A stretch of 64,000 bases of DNA from Lachnospira multipara ATCC 19207 (GTDB lineage Bacteria > Bacillota > Clostridia > Lachnospirales > Lachnospiraceae): assembly GCF_000424105.1 (NCBI RefSeq), contig NZ_AUJG01000005.1, positions 1 to 64,000 on the forward strand. Reading direction: 5' to 3'. The notes under the pieces are model-generated. The model worked only from the letters and a program-made list of their open reading frames with translations, was not told the DNA's origin and did not search any database. This document shows positions 51,995-60,926 of this stretch, one piece after another. Every line of letters begins with the position of its first letter. Position 1 is the stretch's first letter. The position numbers and the translations under genes were made by a program.

Positions 51995-53047
51995 CTAGTT
52001 TTGTCCATTATTATGACCTATATAATATCTAGCTTTTTTAATAATTATATCAATTAACTGATCATAATAAATGTCATCTGCTGCCGTCATATTTGGATAT
52101 ACGCTTGTATCTAACATATTTGGAAGACTATTGATTTCAAGTAAGTAAATTTCTCCCTCATCACTCATAATCAAGTCAGCCTTTGCATAGATATCCATAT
52201 CAAGGATGTCGCAAGCCTTTTCCACTAAGCGTTGCATTTTCCTAGCTGTATCCTTATCAAGATTAGCTGGACAAATCTTCTCGCTTTCCATGTCTGGATC
52301 CCACTTGCTCTTATAATTATTAAAGCCATCCTTTGGTCGAATCTCCATAACAGGAAGTGCCTTGCCATCAAGAATACCTACAGAGAACTCTCTACCCTCT
52401 ATGTACTCTTCAACGATAATCCTATTGTCGAAGGAAAATGCATCTTGAATCGCTCTTGTTAACTCTTCGTCGTTATTTACCAAAGAAACGCCAATACTTG
52501 AACCTGTACTACATGGTTTTACAACACATGGATAAGGAACATATTCTGCCTTGTGGCCCTTCTTTAACATAAAGCCCTTTGGCATTAGAATACCTTCTGG
52601 TACTAATACCTTTTTTGTAAGATATTTATCAAGAGATAGTAGGCAACTCATCTGACTTGAACCTGTATATTTTACATCTAATAAGTCAAAGACTGCCTGA
52701 ATATGTCCATCTTCACCAACCTTACCGTTTACAGACATAAAGACTAAGTCGGCTTTTCTACATATATCGATTACATTTTCACCAAAAATACCAAGTTTAC
52801 CTTCTTGTCGTCTTATTACTTCGTCATTAACTTCTGAGGTCCTGTTCTTTAAAAGCTTAATCTCCTTTTCAAGGTTATTGTCCTCCTTAAAAAATCCATC
52901 CACTCTTTCGCTATCAATACCAAAGAACAAGTCCAAAATATTAGCTTCATGACCTAATCTACGTAAGCTTGAGCAAATGTTATATGCCGAATATAAAGAC
53001 ATGTTACGTTCGCTGCTTACACCCCCAGTTAAAACAACAATTTTCAT
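51995..53047 (-). CDS. Divergent D-alanine-D-alanine ligase paralogue (D-Ala-D-X ligase-like)
   Basis: 350 residues, clearly of the Ddl ATP-grasp family and colinear over its first 107 residues with the normal Ddl at 56873. But key acceptor-site residues differ: the conserved His of the HGxxGEDG motif is Asn107 (SVNGKVGEDG), and the omega loop reads NNYKSKW, so the Tyr corresponding to E. coli Tyr216 is Trp. Also NTLPGM is NSLPNM. The glycine-rich GSSIGVS loop and Glu13 are kept. Possibly it joins D-Ala to another D-acid or is inactive; no vanH/vanX are beside it. GAGGTGG precedes the ATG; it follows repeat family 1 copy 2. Confidence 0.82.
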   Translation of the reverse strand: MKIVVLTGGVSSERNMSLYSAYNICSSLRRLGHEANILDLFFGIDSERVDGFFKEDNNLEKEIKLLKNRTSEVNDEVIRRQEGKLGIFGENVIDICRKADLVFMSVNGKVGEDGHIQAVFDLLDVKYTGSSQMSCLLSLDKYLTKKVLVPEGILMPKGFMLKKGHKAEYVPYPCVVKPCSTGSSIGVSLVNNDEELTRAIQDAFSFDNRIIVEEYIEGREFSVGILDGKALPVMEIRPKDGFNNYKSKWDPDMESEKICPANLDKDTARKMQRLVEKACDILDMDIYAKADLIMSDEGEIYLLEINSLPNMLDTSVYPNMTAADDIYYDQLIDIIIKKARYYIGHNNGQN

Positions 53048-53117
53048 AAATCCACCTCATTCTCGCTAGATGTTAAATTGTTAAATCCCTTAAACAAAGA
53101 TTACTACAACATTAAAT

Positions 53118-53284
53118 ATTTGTAAAGCGGACATTCGGAATCCGCTTCGCTACTTCCTCATGAACGCAGTGGCACTTTGTGCCACCTGTCAGAAGGGGCT
53201 TTAACCCCTTCTGACACTAGTAAGCTTTATACCCCGCTTAAAGCTTACGCTTTTGAAGCGGGGGATTGCTTACACTGCGTTCAA
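53118..53284 (-). repeat. Repeat family 1, copy 2 (cloverleaf-like multi-hairpin element)
   Basis: Identical to 31349-31517 except for two single-base deletions: one A next to the closing stem and one C in the C-run of arm 1 (which keeps a 4+4 bp stem). All stems therefore stay intact. Read on the minus strand it begins 3 bases after the citrate synthase stop. The region between it and the ddl-like gene (53048-53117) holds nothing else recognised. Confidence 0.93.
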
Positions 53285-53287
53285 GTG

Positions 53288-54661
53288 TTATCTATCTTCT
53301 AGTGGTATATAGTCTCTTCTCTCCTGCACATTCATGTAAGCCGGTCTAATAATCTTACCACAGTTGATTAACTCTTCAATTCTATGGGCTGACCAACCTG
53401 AAATTCTAGCAATGGCAAAAATTGGAGTATAAAGCTCCATAGGAAGCCCCAACATTCTATAAGCAAAACCTGAGTAGAAATCCACATTTGCAGAAACACC
53501 CTTATAGATTTTTCTTTCCTTAGCTATAAGTTCTGCGGCAATTCTTTCTACATTTGTCATTAAATGATACTCTTCTTCCATACCTTTTTGCTTTGAAAGT
53601 TTCTCTACATAACCCTTAAAAGCTCTAGCTCTTGGATCTGATAGAGAGTAAACCGCATGACCCATTCCATAAATAAGTCCAGTTTTATCAAAAGCTTTTT
53701 TATGTAAAATGAGATCAAGATACTCTGCTATTTCCTCTTCATCATTCCAATCCTCTACATGTTCTTTAATGTCCTCAAACATCTTAACCACCTTAATATT
53801 GGCGCCACCATGCTTTGGTCCCTTTAAAGAGCCAAGGGAAGAAACTACTGCCGAATAAGTATCTGTGCCTGAAGAAGTTACTACATGAGTTGTGAAGGTA
53901 GAATTATTACCACCGCCATGTTCTGCATGCAAAACCAAAGACACATCTAGTAACTGGGCCTCTAGCTTAGTGTATTTGCTGTCCGCTCTAAGGAGCCACA
54001 ATATATTTTCAGCAGTAGAAAGGTCCGGTCTTGGCTCATGAATTATAAGGCTACCGCCAAACGTTGACTGTCTATAGGCAATGTAGCTATAAACTGCAAG
54101 TAAAGGAAATTCTGAAATCAACTGCATGCACTGTCTAACTACGTTAGGAAGGGAAATGTCATCCGCCTTATTATCATAAGAATAAAGCATAAGCACACTT
54201 CTAGCTAAAGCATTCATAATGTCCTTACTTGGCTTCTTCATAATAATATCTCTTACGAAGTTAGGTGGAATCTGTCTGTACTCCCCTAACATCTCTTTAA
54301 ATCTGTCTAGCTGTGGCTTTGATGGAAGTTCTCCAAACATAAGCAAATATGTCGCTTCCTCAAAACCAAATCTTTTCTCCTGTGTAAATCCTGCTATAAA
54401 ATTTTCAACATCTATGCCCCTATAATATAGCTTTCCATCGCAAGGATGAGACTTTCCGCTTTCATCAGTATAGCTAGAAACAATCTCACTAATTTCTGTA
54501 AGTCCGGTTAAAACACCTTTACCATTTAAATCACGCAATCCTCTTTTTACCTGGTATTTCTCATATAAGGGTTCGCTAATCTTGTTATTTGAACGTGCTT
54601 TGTTGGCTAACTCTTTAATATCCTGTGTAACAAAGGAAAAGTTCTTTTCTGTAATCTCCAT
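53288..54661 (-). CDS. gltA: Citrate/2-methylcitrate synthase
   Basis: 457 residues, longer than bacterial citrate synthases because of an N-terminal extension before the PCDGKLYYRG segment. Catalytic His regions: LHAEHGGGNNSTFT (about residue 244) and PKHGGAN (about 279), and Asp in SDPRAR (about 335). In the third motif GMGHAVY has Ala where GHR-type sequences have Arg; I recall this as common in clostridial homologues. It condenses acetyl-CoA with oxaloacetate, or possibly propionyl-CoA. GGAGG lies 6 bases before the ATG; an upstream out-of-frame ATG overlaps. Its stop is followed by repeat family 1 copy 2. Confidence 0.9.
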   Translation of the reverse strand: MEITEKNFSFVTQDIKELANKARSNNKISEPLYEKYQVKRGLRDLNGKGVLTGLTEISEIVSSYTDESGKSHPCDGKLYYRGIDVENFIAGFTQEKRFGFEEATYLLMFGELPSKPQLDRFKEMLGEYRQIPPNFVRDIIMKKPSKDIMNALARSVLMLYSYDNKADDISLPNVVRQCMQLISEFPLLAVYSYIAYRQSTFGGSLIIHEPRPDLSTAENILWLLRADSKYTKLEAQLLDVSLVLHAEHGGGNNSTFTTHVVTSSGTDTYSAVVSSLGSLKGPKHGGANIKVVKMFEDIKEHVEDWNDEEEIAEYLDLILHKKAFDKTGLIYGMGHAVYSLSDPRARAFKGYVEKLSKQKGMEEEYHLMTNVERIAAELIAKERKIYKGVSANVDFYSGFAYRMLGLPMELYTPIFAIARISGWSAHRIEELINCGKIIRPAYMNVQERRDYIPLEDR

Positions 54662-54684
54662 TCATGTCCTCCGGTTCTTTAATT

Positions 54685-55269
54685 TTATCGTCTAAGTCTT
54701 CCTCCCTCATACTTAGTATGAGCTTGTAAGACAGCCTTTAGTGACCTTACTCTATCTGCTAAGTTACCCTTCTCTACTACAATATCAAGGGATTCTGCAA
54801 ATAAATCTATCAAATCATCATTGATATTATTATTTAGCAATAATAGAGCATCTAATTTATCTTCATATTCCTTTGAATCAAGGAATTTTTCTACTAAACT
54901 AGCGATTCTATCTTCCTTTGAACTAGAATCTGTCTCTGGGCTTGTAGCTTCTATCTGACCTGCTGTTGCAAAAACTTCTTCTGCCTTTGAAAACGCAGTT
55001 TCTGCCTCATCTATTGGGCTTACATTTCCAAATTCATCTAGTGAAACCTGGCTAAATCTGTACTTTTGCTTAACCTCTGGGTATTTCACATGGTCTACTT
55101 CACTCATAAACATATCAAGAGGTCTTACATACTGCTTAAAATCCCCATATAAAGCCTGATATAAAACTAGGGCCTCCTTTGTTTCTGAATGGTAAACTAT
55201 ATTATCTACTTTGTATAATTTATTTTTAAAATGCTTATAAAAGCCACCTATAACTAGTTTTCTTGACAT
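54685..55269 (-). CDS. DUF1653-domain protein
   Basis: 194 residues. The DUF1653 domain occupies about residues 5-75: GGFYKHFKNKLYKVDNI, HSETKEALVLYQALYG and VRPLDMF are its hallmarks, a small beta-barrel of unknown function found widely in bacteria. The C-terminal part (about 95-194) is acidic and helical (a Ser/Glu-rich linker followed by LDALLLLNNNI) and not seen in typical single-domain members. GGAGG precedes the ATG. It lies between the citrate synthase gene (23-base gap) and the murF terminator. Confidence 0.88.
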   Translation of the reverse strand: MSRKLVIGGFYKHFKNKLYKVDNIVYHSETKEALVLYQALYGDFKQYVRPLDMFMSEVDHVKYPEVKQKYRFSQVSLDEFGNVSPIDEAETAFSKAEEVFATAGQIEATSPETDSSSKEDRIASLVEKFLDSKEYEDKLDALLLLNNNINDDLIDLFAESLDIVVEKGNLADRVRSLKAVLQAHTKYEGGRLRR

Positions 55270-55353
55270 TATTAAATTACCTCCATACCAAATCTAAATA
55301 TATTTTACTATACTTTATAACTATTTACAAACGAACAGTTATAAATTTAAAAA

Positions 55354-55386
55354 AGAATCCTAAGAATTTTACTTTCCTAGGATTCT
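55354..55386 (-). terminator. Terminator of murF
   Basis: AGAATCCTA (55354-55362) with TAGGATTCT (55378-55386); on the minus strand followed by TTTTTAAA. Confidence 0.8.
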
Positions 55387-55448
55387 CAATCATTATCTTT
55401 ATTCTAATCTATGATTTTATTATTAATTTACCGCTAGAAATCAAAGAC

Positions 55449-56828
55449 TTAGAAATTCTTTAACTCTTCCACTAGCTCTTCAAAATGCATACCATGAGAT
55501 GCCTTAACTAAGATGCTATCATTTTCATTAATTAAGTTAGTCATCTGGCCTCTAAATTCATCCTTTGTATTAAAGTGATGAGCTTCCTTATCGCCTTCTA
55601 AGCCTTCATAGATATTCTTAGCCAAATCACCTATTGTAAGAACAAGATCAATGTCCTTATCCTTAATATATTCGCCAACGCCTCTGTGAAGTTCCTTCTC
55701 CTCAGTGCCAAGCTCAAACATATCACCAAGAAGTGCAACCTTTCTTGTATTAGCCATAGCTAGTACATCGATGGAAGCCTTCATAGAAACTGGATTTGCA
55801 TTATAACAGTCATCAATAACTGTAAGCTTTCCTGTCTTAATGATGTTGTTTCTACCAGCAATAGTCTTTAAATTAGAGATACCTTCAATAATTTCTGTTG
55901 AGCTTAAGTTAAACTCGCAGGCAACAGCCGCTGCTGCAAGGCAGTTAAGCACCATATGACTTCCTGGAACTGGGCAAGTTACAACAATTTCGCCAACGCC
56001 ATCGGCTGTCTTTAAATTGTGCATCTTAAATCTAGTGCCATCAAGACCTAGACTTTCAATCTCATCGGCGTATATGTCATTAGTCTTAGATTCACCAAAG
56101 AAAATTGGCTTACTGCCCTTAACTTCCTTTACTGTAGCTAACTTATCATCATCACCATTAAGAATAGCCTTTCCGCCTTCCTTAACGTAATCAAATACTT
56201 CTGTCTTAGCCTTTAAAACACCGTCTCTGTCCCCGAGATTCTCAAGGTGGCAATAGCCAATGTTAGTAATTACTGCAATGTCTGGTCTTGCAATCTTAGC
56301 AAGTCTAGTCATTTCATTAAAGTCGCTAATTCCCATTTCAAGAACAGCGATTTCTGTATCATCTTCAATTCTAAAAACTGTAAGTGGTAAACCAATCTCA
56401 TTATTGAAATTACCAAGAGTTTTTAGAGTATTATACTTAGTTGAAAGTACAGAATAGATTGTCTCCTTTGTACTTGTCTTACCAACTGAACCTGTGATTC
56501 CAACTACCTTAAGATTAGTTAGATTGCCTCTATAAAGTGTGGCAAGATCCTTTAGGGCCTGAAGGCTAGATTCCACCTTAATATATGCCCCCTTTGGATT
56601 ATTTAATTCCTTTTCTGAAATTACGCAAAGGGCGCCCTTATCAAAACAAGAATCAATATAATCATGACCATCACTTCTCTCGCCCTTAATGGCGATAAAA
56701 AGTCCATCTTCTTCAACTTTTCTACTATCTATTGTAATAGAGCTAACTTCTCTATCTTCAAATGACTCAGGGGCGTAAACTACACCATTTACAGCCTTAG
56801 CCATCTCCTTAACTGTCATGCCCTTCAT
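55449..56828 (-). CDS. murF: UDP-MurNAc-tripeptide-D-alanyl-D-alanine ligase
   Basis: 459 residues of the Mur ligase family: N-terminal uridine-binding domain with SITIDSRKVEEDGLFIAIKG, the P-loop GITGSVGKTSTKE (about residue 109), ATPase core with DNEIGLPLT-like FNNEIGLPLT and the C-terminal domain with DDCYNANPVS. It adds the D-Ala-D-Ala dipeptide to the peptidoglycan precursor, using the product of the ddl gene 44 bases upstream. GGAG is upstream of the ATG. Ended by the terminator 55354-55386. Confidence 0.96.
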   Translation of the reverse strand: MKGMTVKEMAKAVNGVVYAPESFEDREVSSITIDSRKVEEDGLFIAIKGERSDGHDYIDSCFDKGALCVISEKELNNPKGAYIKVESSLQALKDLATLYRGNLTNLKVVGITGSVGKTSTKETIYSVLSTKYNTLKTLGNFNNEIGLPLTVFRIEDDTEIAVLEMGISDFNEMTRLAKIARPDIAVITNIGYCHLENLGDRDGVLKAKTEVFDYVKEGGKAILNGDDDKLATVKEVKGSKPIFFGESKTNDIYADEIESLGLDGTRFKMHNLKTADGVGEIVVTCPVPGSHMVLNCLAAAAVACEFNLSSTEIIEGISNLKTIAGRNNIIKTGKLTVIDDCYNANPVSMKASIDVLAMANTRKVALLGDMFELGTEEKELHRGVGEYIKDKDIDLVLTIGDLAKNIYEGLEGDKEAHHFNTKDEFRGQMTNLINENDSILVKASHGMHFEELVEELKNF

Positions 56829-56872
56829 ACTACTTCTCCTTATTAAGCTTATTAAAAGCCATTAAAGTTTAA

Positions 56873-57898
56873 TTATCTATTAATTGAAAGCTCAACCACC
56901 TTCTGAGTTAACTCATCAAAGCTAATTCCAGCCTCGCTTGCCTCATGTGGAAGTAAGCTTGTAGGTGTCATACCTGGAAGTGTATTAATTTCAAGGCAGA
57001 AAATGTTATTATTCTCATCAAGTAACATATCAACTCTACCATAAATAGTAACTCCAGCTACCTTTAAGCACTCAACAGCCCAGTGCTGCATCTGCTTTGT
57101 AATCTCATCTGAAAGCTCTGCTGGGCAAACATGCTTAGTTGCGCCATCTGCATACTTATTCTCATAATCATACCAGCCCTTTAAAGGAACAATTTCGATT
57201 ACAGGAAGAGGCTCGCCATTTAATACACCTGCAGAGAACTCTCTACCCTTTACATATTCCTCAACTAAAACTGTATCATCTGATTCAAAGGCATAATCAA
57301 GAGCCTTAGATAATTCAGCTTCAGAATTAACGATAGATACACCTACTGATGAACCACCGTTAGCTGGCTTAACAACACATGGATAGAAAGGATTAGCAAA
57401 TTCTTCACCCTTATGAAGAACAATTCCCTTAGGCATTGGGATGCCATTTGGAACTAATACCTTCTTAGTTAAGTCCTTATCCATAGAAATTGCGCTACTA
57501 AGGGAATCTGTACCTGTATACTTAATATCAAGTAATTCAAAAGTACCCTGAATCTTACCATCTTCACCATTAGCACCGTGAAGTCCCATAAATACTACGT
57601 CTGCTTCCTTACAAAGCTTTAATACATTAGGGCCAAAGAAACCTTCTCTAGTTTCCTTTCTTCTTTCAAGTTCAGCCTCAACACCTGCTGTCTTAGCCTT
57701 TAACTCTTCTTCTAGCTTAGCTAAATCGTTCTTCTCTAAAAAGAATCTAATCGCTTCTGCATCATCTATACCATAAAAAACATCAAGGACGTTAGCCTCA
57801 TGTCCATTTCTTCTTAAACTTTCACATACATAGTGGCTTGTTACCAATGAAATATCTCTTTCTGTACTTGTACCACCTGCTAATACTACTATCTTCAT
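56873..57898 (-). CDS. ddl: D-alanine-D-alanine ligase
   Basis: 341 residues. ATP-grasp features of DdlA/B: HGANGEDGKIQG with His107, KPANGGSSVGVS, omega loop WYDYENKYADG with the Tyr matching E. coli Tyr216, and EINTLPGMTP. It makes the D-Ala-D-Ala dipeptide for MurF, encoded directly downstream. AGGAGGCAA precedes the ATG. The presence of the normal gene here makes the divergent paralogue at 51995 the odd one. Confidence 0.96.
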   Translation of the reverse strand: MKIVVLAGGTSTERDISLVTSHYVCESLRRNGHEANVLDVFYGIDDAEAIRFFLEKNDLAKLEEELKAKTAGVEAELERRKETREGFFGPNVLKLCKEADVVFMGLHGANGEDGKIQGTFELLDIKYTGTDSLSSAISMDKDLTKKVLVPNGIPMPKGIVLHKGEEFANPFYPCVVKPANGGSSVGVSIVNSEAELSKALDYAFESDDTVLVEEYVKGREFSAGVLNGEPLPVIEIVPLKGWYDYENKYADGATKHVCPAELSDEITKQMQHWAVECLKVAGVTIYGRVDMLLDENNNIFCLEINTLPGMTPTSLLPHEASEAGISFDELTQKVVELSINR

Positions 57899-58061
57899 AA
57901 TTGCCTCCTAAGGTCAAATTTTACTTTTCTAAAAATTTTGCACCATGGTCTAATATAGCACTTGAACCTAATTAATGCAATAAAGTAAAAATCTTATTAA
58001 GTCTGAATTTTTAAGGCTGTTTTATGATAGAATAGGTTAAAGATAATCGGAGGTAGTAAAT

Positions 58062-58964
58062 ATGAGAGCAGTAGATTTACATACACATTCAACTTTTTCT
58101 GATGGTACTAAAAGTCCAAAGGAACTTCTTGAAATTGCTATAGAGAAAAATCTTGCAGCCATTGCCCTAACAGATCACGACACCCTAGATGGTATTGATG
58201 AAGCACTTTTAGCCTGCAAGAAATTAAACGAATCAAAGGAGCATGAATCTATTGATTCTTTAACAAATGAATCTCATCCTATTGAGTTAATTCCAGGAGT
58301 TGAAGTTAGCACTCACTGGGATAAGTGCGAGGTGCATATTGTTGGTTTATTTGTTGACCAGCACAATAAAGAGTTTTTAGACTTTCTAGCGATTCAAAGA
58401 AACTCTAGAGTAAATAGAAATATTCAAGTTTGTAAAAATTTTACCGATATCGGTATTCCACTTACATACGAAACTATGTTAGAGCTCTATCCTGATGCTG
58501 TTATTACAAGAGCACATTTTGCAGACTATCTTGTAAAAAACGGACATGTAGGAGATAGAAACGAAGCTTTTGATAGATATCTAAATCCTGGAAAGCCTGC
58601 CTATGTCTCAAGACAAAAGGTGGACCCTAAAGAAGCTATTAAATATATTCACGGAGCTGGTGGCATTGCAATTCTTGCCCATCCTATTCTTTATCATCTA
58701 GGAGATGTTGCTTTAAATAAGTTGGTTTTAGAGCTTAAGGAGGCCGGTCTTGATGGCATAGAAGCACTTTATTCAACTTATAAGCCTGCAGATGAAAGAC
58801 AAATCAAAGAAATTGCAGCTAAGTATGATTTAATGCTATCTGGTGGTTCTGATTATCACGGGAGTAATAAGCCACATATTGACTTAGGGGTTGGTATGGG
58901 TAAGTTATTTATTCCAGAGGAGATTTTAGAGAATTTAAAAGCCTATAAAAATCAAAGAATCTAA
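58062..58964 (+). CDS. PHP-domain phosphoesterase (YciV/RNase AM-like)
   Basis: 300 residues. PHP metal-binding motifs in order: DLHTHSTFSDG (residues 5-15), LTDHDTLDG, EVSTHWD, AHFADYL, HPILYH and SGSDYH-type SGGSDYHG. The family hydrolyses small nucleotides or trims rRNA ends; YciV is a 5'-3' exonuclease on short RNA and 3',5'-bisphosphates. The target is not known in this organism. GGAGG precedes the ATG. Divergent from ddl, convergent with a lipoprotein. Confidence 0.92.
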   Translation: MRAVDLHTHSTFSDGTKSPKELLEIAIEKNLAAIALTDHDTLDGIDEALLACKKLNESKEHESIDSLTNESHPIELIPGVEVSTHWDKCEVHIVGLFVDQHNKEFLDFLAIQRNSRVNRNIQVCKNFTDIGIPLTYETMLELYPDAVITRAHFADYLVKNGHVGDRNEAFDRYLNPGKPAYVSRQKVDPKEAIKYIHGAGGIAILAHPILYHLGDVALNKLVLELKEAGLDGIEALYSTYKPADERQIKEIAAKYDLMLSGGSDYHGSNKPHIDLGVGMGKLFIPEEILENLKAYKNQRI

Positions 58965-58974
58965 TTTAAAAGTC

Positions 58975-59014
58975 AAGGCGCGGTAACTAAGTTTAAGCTT
59001 AATTACCACGCCTT
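58975..59014. terminator. Bidirectional terminator between PHP and lipoprotein genes
   Basis: AAGGCGCGGTAA (58975-58986) with TTACCACGCCTT (59003-59014), one mismatch, T-run on the + side. Confidence 0.75.
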
Positions 59015-59022
59015 TTTTATCC

Positions 59023-59622
59023 TTATTCACTTGTGGTCTCCCCACTTTCAGTGCTAGCATTTTCATCATTAGCAGAAATTATAGTTAAAAATTCCTGCAA
59101 CTTGGAAGAAGCACTTGTAAAGGCATAGACATATTTTACATTGTAGGACTTATCCGCATCCATGTTGCCATGCCAGGTGCAAACCCTTACATCATCTACC
59201 ACCTCGTTAGTAAAGCTGCCGCTACCATTAGTATAAATCACGGTCTTTTTATAAGTTCCGTCATCTTGCTGGTTATAATTGGTCTTTTTTGCATTTGCAT
59301 AACTAATGTGTGTGGCGGAAGCATCCACAGTGGCGGTCATCTCCCAAAGATTAAAGTAGGACTTATCTTCATTTGAAAATATAATCTTAATCTTTAGATA
59401 ATCACCATCCGGTTCCATATACATACAGGAATAATCCCCGAAATCTCTATATTCACCAACAAATTGCAAAACCTCAATGGGACTTGCCTTAGTAGTTGTC
59501 TCTTCTTGTGTTGACTCAGTTTCAGATTCTGTCTCCTCTTCTGATGCGCTTGAAGAACAGCCCCATAAAGAAAAACTAAGCAATAAAAAAAGTGATAAAA
59601 TCATATACTTTCTCATCTTCAT
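59023..59622 (-). CDS. Lipoprotein, function unknown
   Basis: 199 residues. Signal peptide with lipobox SLWGC (Cys22), a Ser/Glu/Thr-rich linker (about 24-48), then a beta-rich domain (about 50-165: GEYRDFGDYSCMYMEPDGDYL, VCTWHG) and an acidic Ser/Thr/Glu tail. I do not recognise a family with confidence; the domain resembles small lipocalin-type secreted proteins. GGAG precedes the ATG, 6 bases. It stands alone between convergent and co-directional genes. Confidence 0.75.
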   Translation of the reverse strand: MKMRKYMILSLFLLLSFSLWGCSSSASEEETESETESTQEETTTKASPIEVLQFVGEYRDFGDYSCMYMEPDGDYLKIKIIFSNEDKSYFNLWEMTATVDASATHISYANAKKTNYNQQDDGTYKKTVIYTNGSGSFTNEVVDDVRVCTWHGNMDADKSYNVKYVYAFTSASSKLQEFLTIISANDENASTESGETTSE

Positions 59623-59712
59623 AATCTACTCCTTTTCGAATAATTATGAATATACTATATATGATTTTACCACAAATTGTTTACTATAAAAACTATTAAA
59701 ATGACCTTAAGA

Positions 59713-60918
59713 CTATAATTCTTCTACAACCTGGAAGATATAGAACTTAAGATATAAACTCTCATCAGCTGACCAAAGAATTGGATGGTCTGGTGACTGA
59801 GTTCTGTATTCTATCTGACGAAGTCTCTTGTGTACTGATCTAGCAGCTTCGTGGATTGTCTTTGTAAATGTATCTGGGTCCATGAAGTGTGAGCAAGAAC
59901 ATGTGGCAAAATAGCCGCCATCCTTAACTAACTTAAGGCCCTTCATATTGATTTCTCTATAACCCTTAATGGCCTTCTTAATTGTGCTTCTAGACTTTGT
60001 AAAGGCAGGTGGATCAAGGATTACTACATCAAAGCTCTCACCCTCTTCTACTAATTCTGGTAATAATTCAAATACATCTGCGCACTTAAAAGTTACAGTG
60101 TTTTCAAGGCCGTTTAGCTTAGCATTTTCTCTTGCCTGATTACAACCAAGCTCTGAAGCATCAACACCAATTACTTCCTTAGCTCCTGCAATACCTGCAT
60201 TAAGTGCAAAGGAACCTGTATGAGTAAAGCAATCTAGGACTCTTGCATCCTTACAGAACTTCTGCATAGCAAGTCTATTGTATTTCTGATCAAGGAAGAA
60301 GCCCGTCTTTTGACCATCCTTAACATCCACGTAATACTTAACGCCATTTTCTTCAATTAAGACTTTAGTGTCAAACTCTTCACCAATAAAGCCCTTTGTA
60401 CGCTTCATGCCCTCTAATTCCCTAACCTTAGCGTCACTTCTTTCATAGACACCACGAATTGGCATGTCTAATTTTTTCAAAGCCTCTTTTACCTTTTCAA
60501 TAATTACAGGCTTCAAGTTATCAATACCAAGTGCTAGTGACTCTACAACTAAAACATCACTAAACTTATCAATAACAATACCTGGAAGGAAATCTGCTTC
60601 TCCAAAAATAAGTCTGCAGCTAGACATATCTACTGTCTTTGTTCTGTAATCAATAGCTGCATTAACTCTTTTCTCAATGAAGGCCTCATCAACATTTCTC
60701 TCAAATCTAGATAACATTCTTACTGTAATCTTAGACTTTCTGTTAATAAAACCAATTCCCATAAAGAAGTCGTCAAAGTCATGGACTTCAACTAACTTTC
60801 CGTCAACTACGCCTTCAGAAATCTCATCGATTTCATTATCATAAACCCAGGCGCCACCTGACTTAATAGTTCTTCCCTCTCCCTTTTTTAACTTAACATA
60901 ACCTGTAATTGTAAACAT
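59713..60918 (-). CDS. RlmI/RlmK-type rRNA cytosine-C5 methyltransferase
   Basis: 401 residues. N-terminal PUA domain (about 1-75: VKLKKGEGRTIKSGGAWVYDNEI), then the domain VKDGQKTGFFLDQKYNRL that marks the RlmI/RlmK class, SAM-binding VLDCFTHTGSFALNAG and VVILDPPAFTKS (about 290), with the catalytic Cys in ATCSCSHFM. It methylates 23S rRNA cytosine in relatives; exact site unknown. It starts 8 bases after the stop of the solute-binding gene. AGGTGA precedes the ATG. Confidence 0.93.
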   Translation of the reverse strand: MFTITGYVKLKKGEGRTIKSGGAWVYDNEIDEISEGVVDGKLVEVHDFDDFFMGIGFINRKSKITVRMLSRFERNVDEAFIEKRVNAAIDYRTKTVDMSSCRLIFGEADFLPGIVIDKFSDVLVVESLALGIDNLKPVIIEKVKEALKKLDMPIRGVYERSDAKVRELEGMKRTKGFIGEEFDTKVLIEENGVKYYVDVKDGQKTGFFLDQKYNRLAMQKFCKDARVLDCFTHTGSFALNAGIAGAKEVIGVDASELGCNQARENAKLNGLENTVTFKCADVFELLPELVEEGESFDVVILDPPAFTKSRSTIKKAIKGYREINMKGLKLVKDGGYFATCSCSHFMDPDTFTKTIHEAARSVHKRLRQIEYRTQSPDHPILWSADESLYLKFYIFQVVEEL

Positions 60919-60926
60919 AAAATCAC

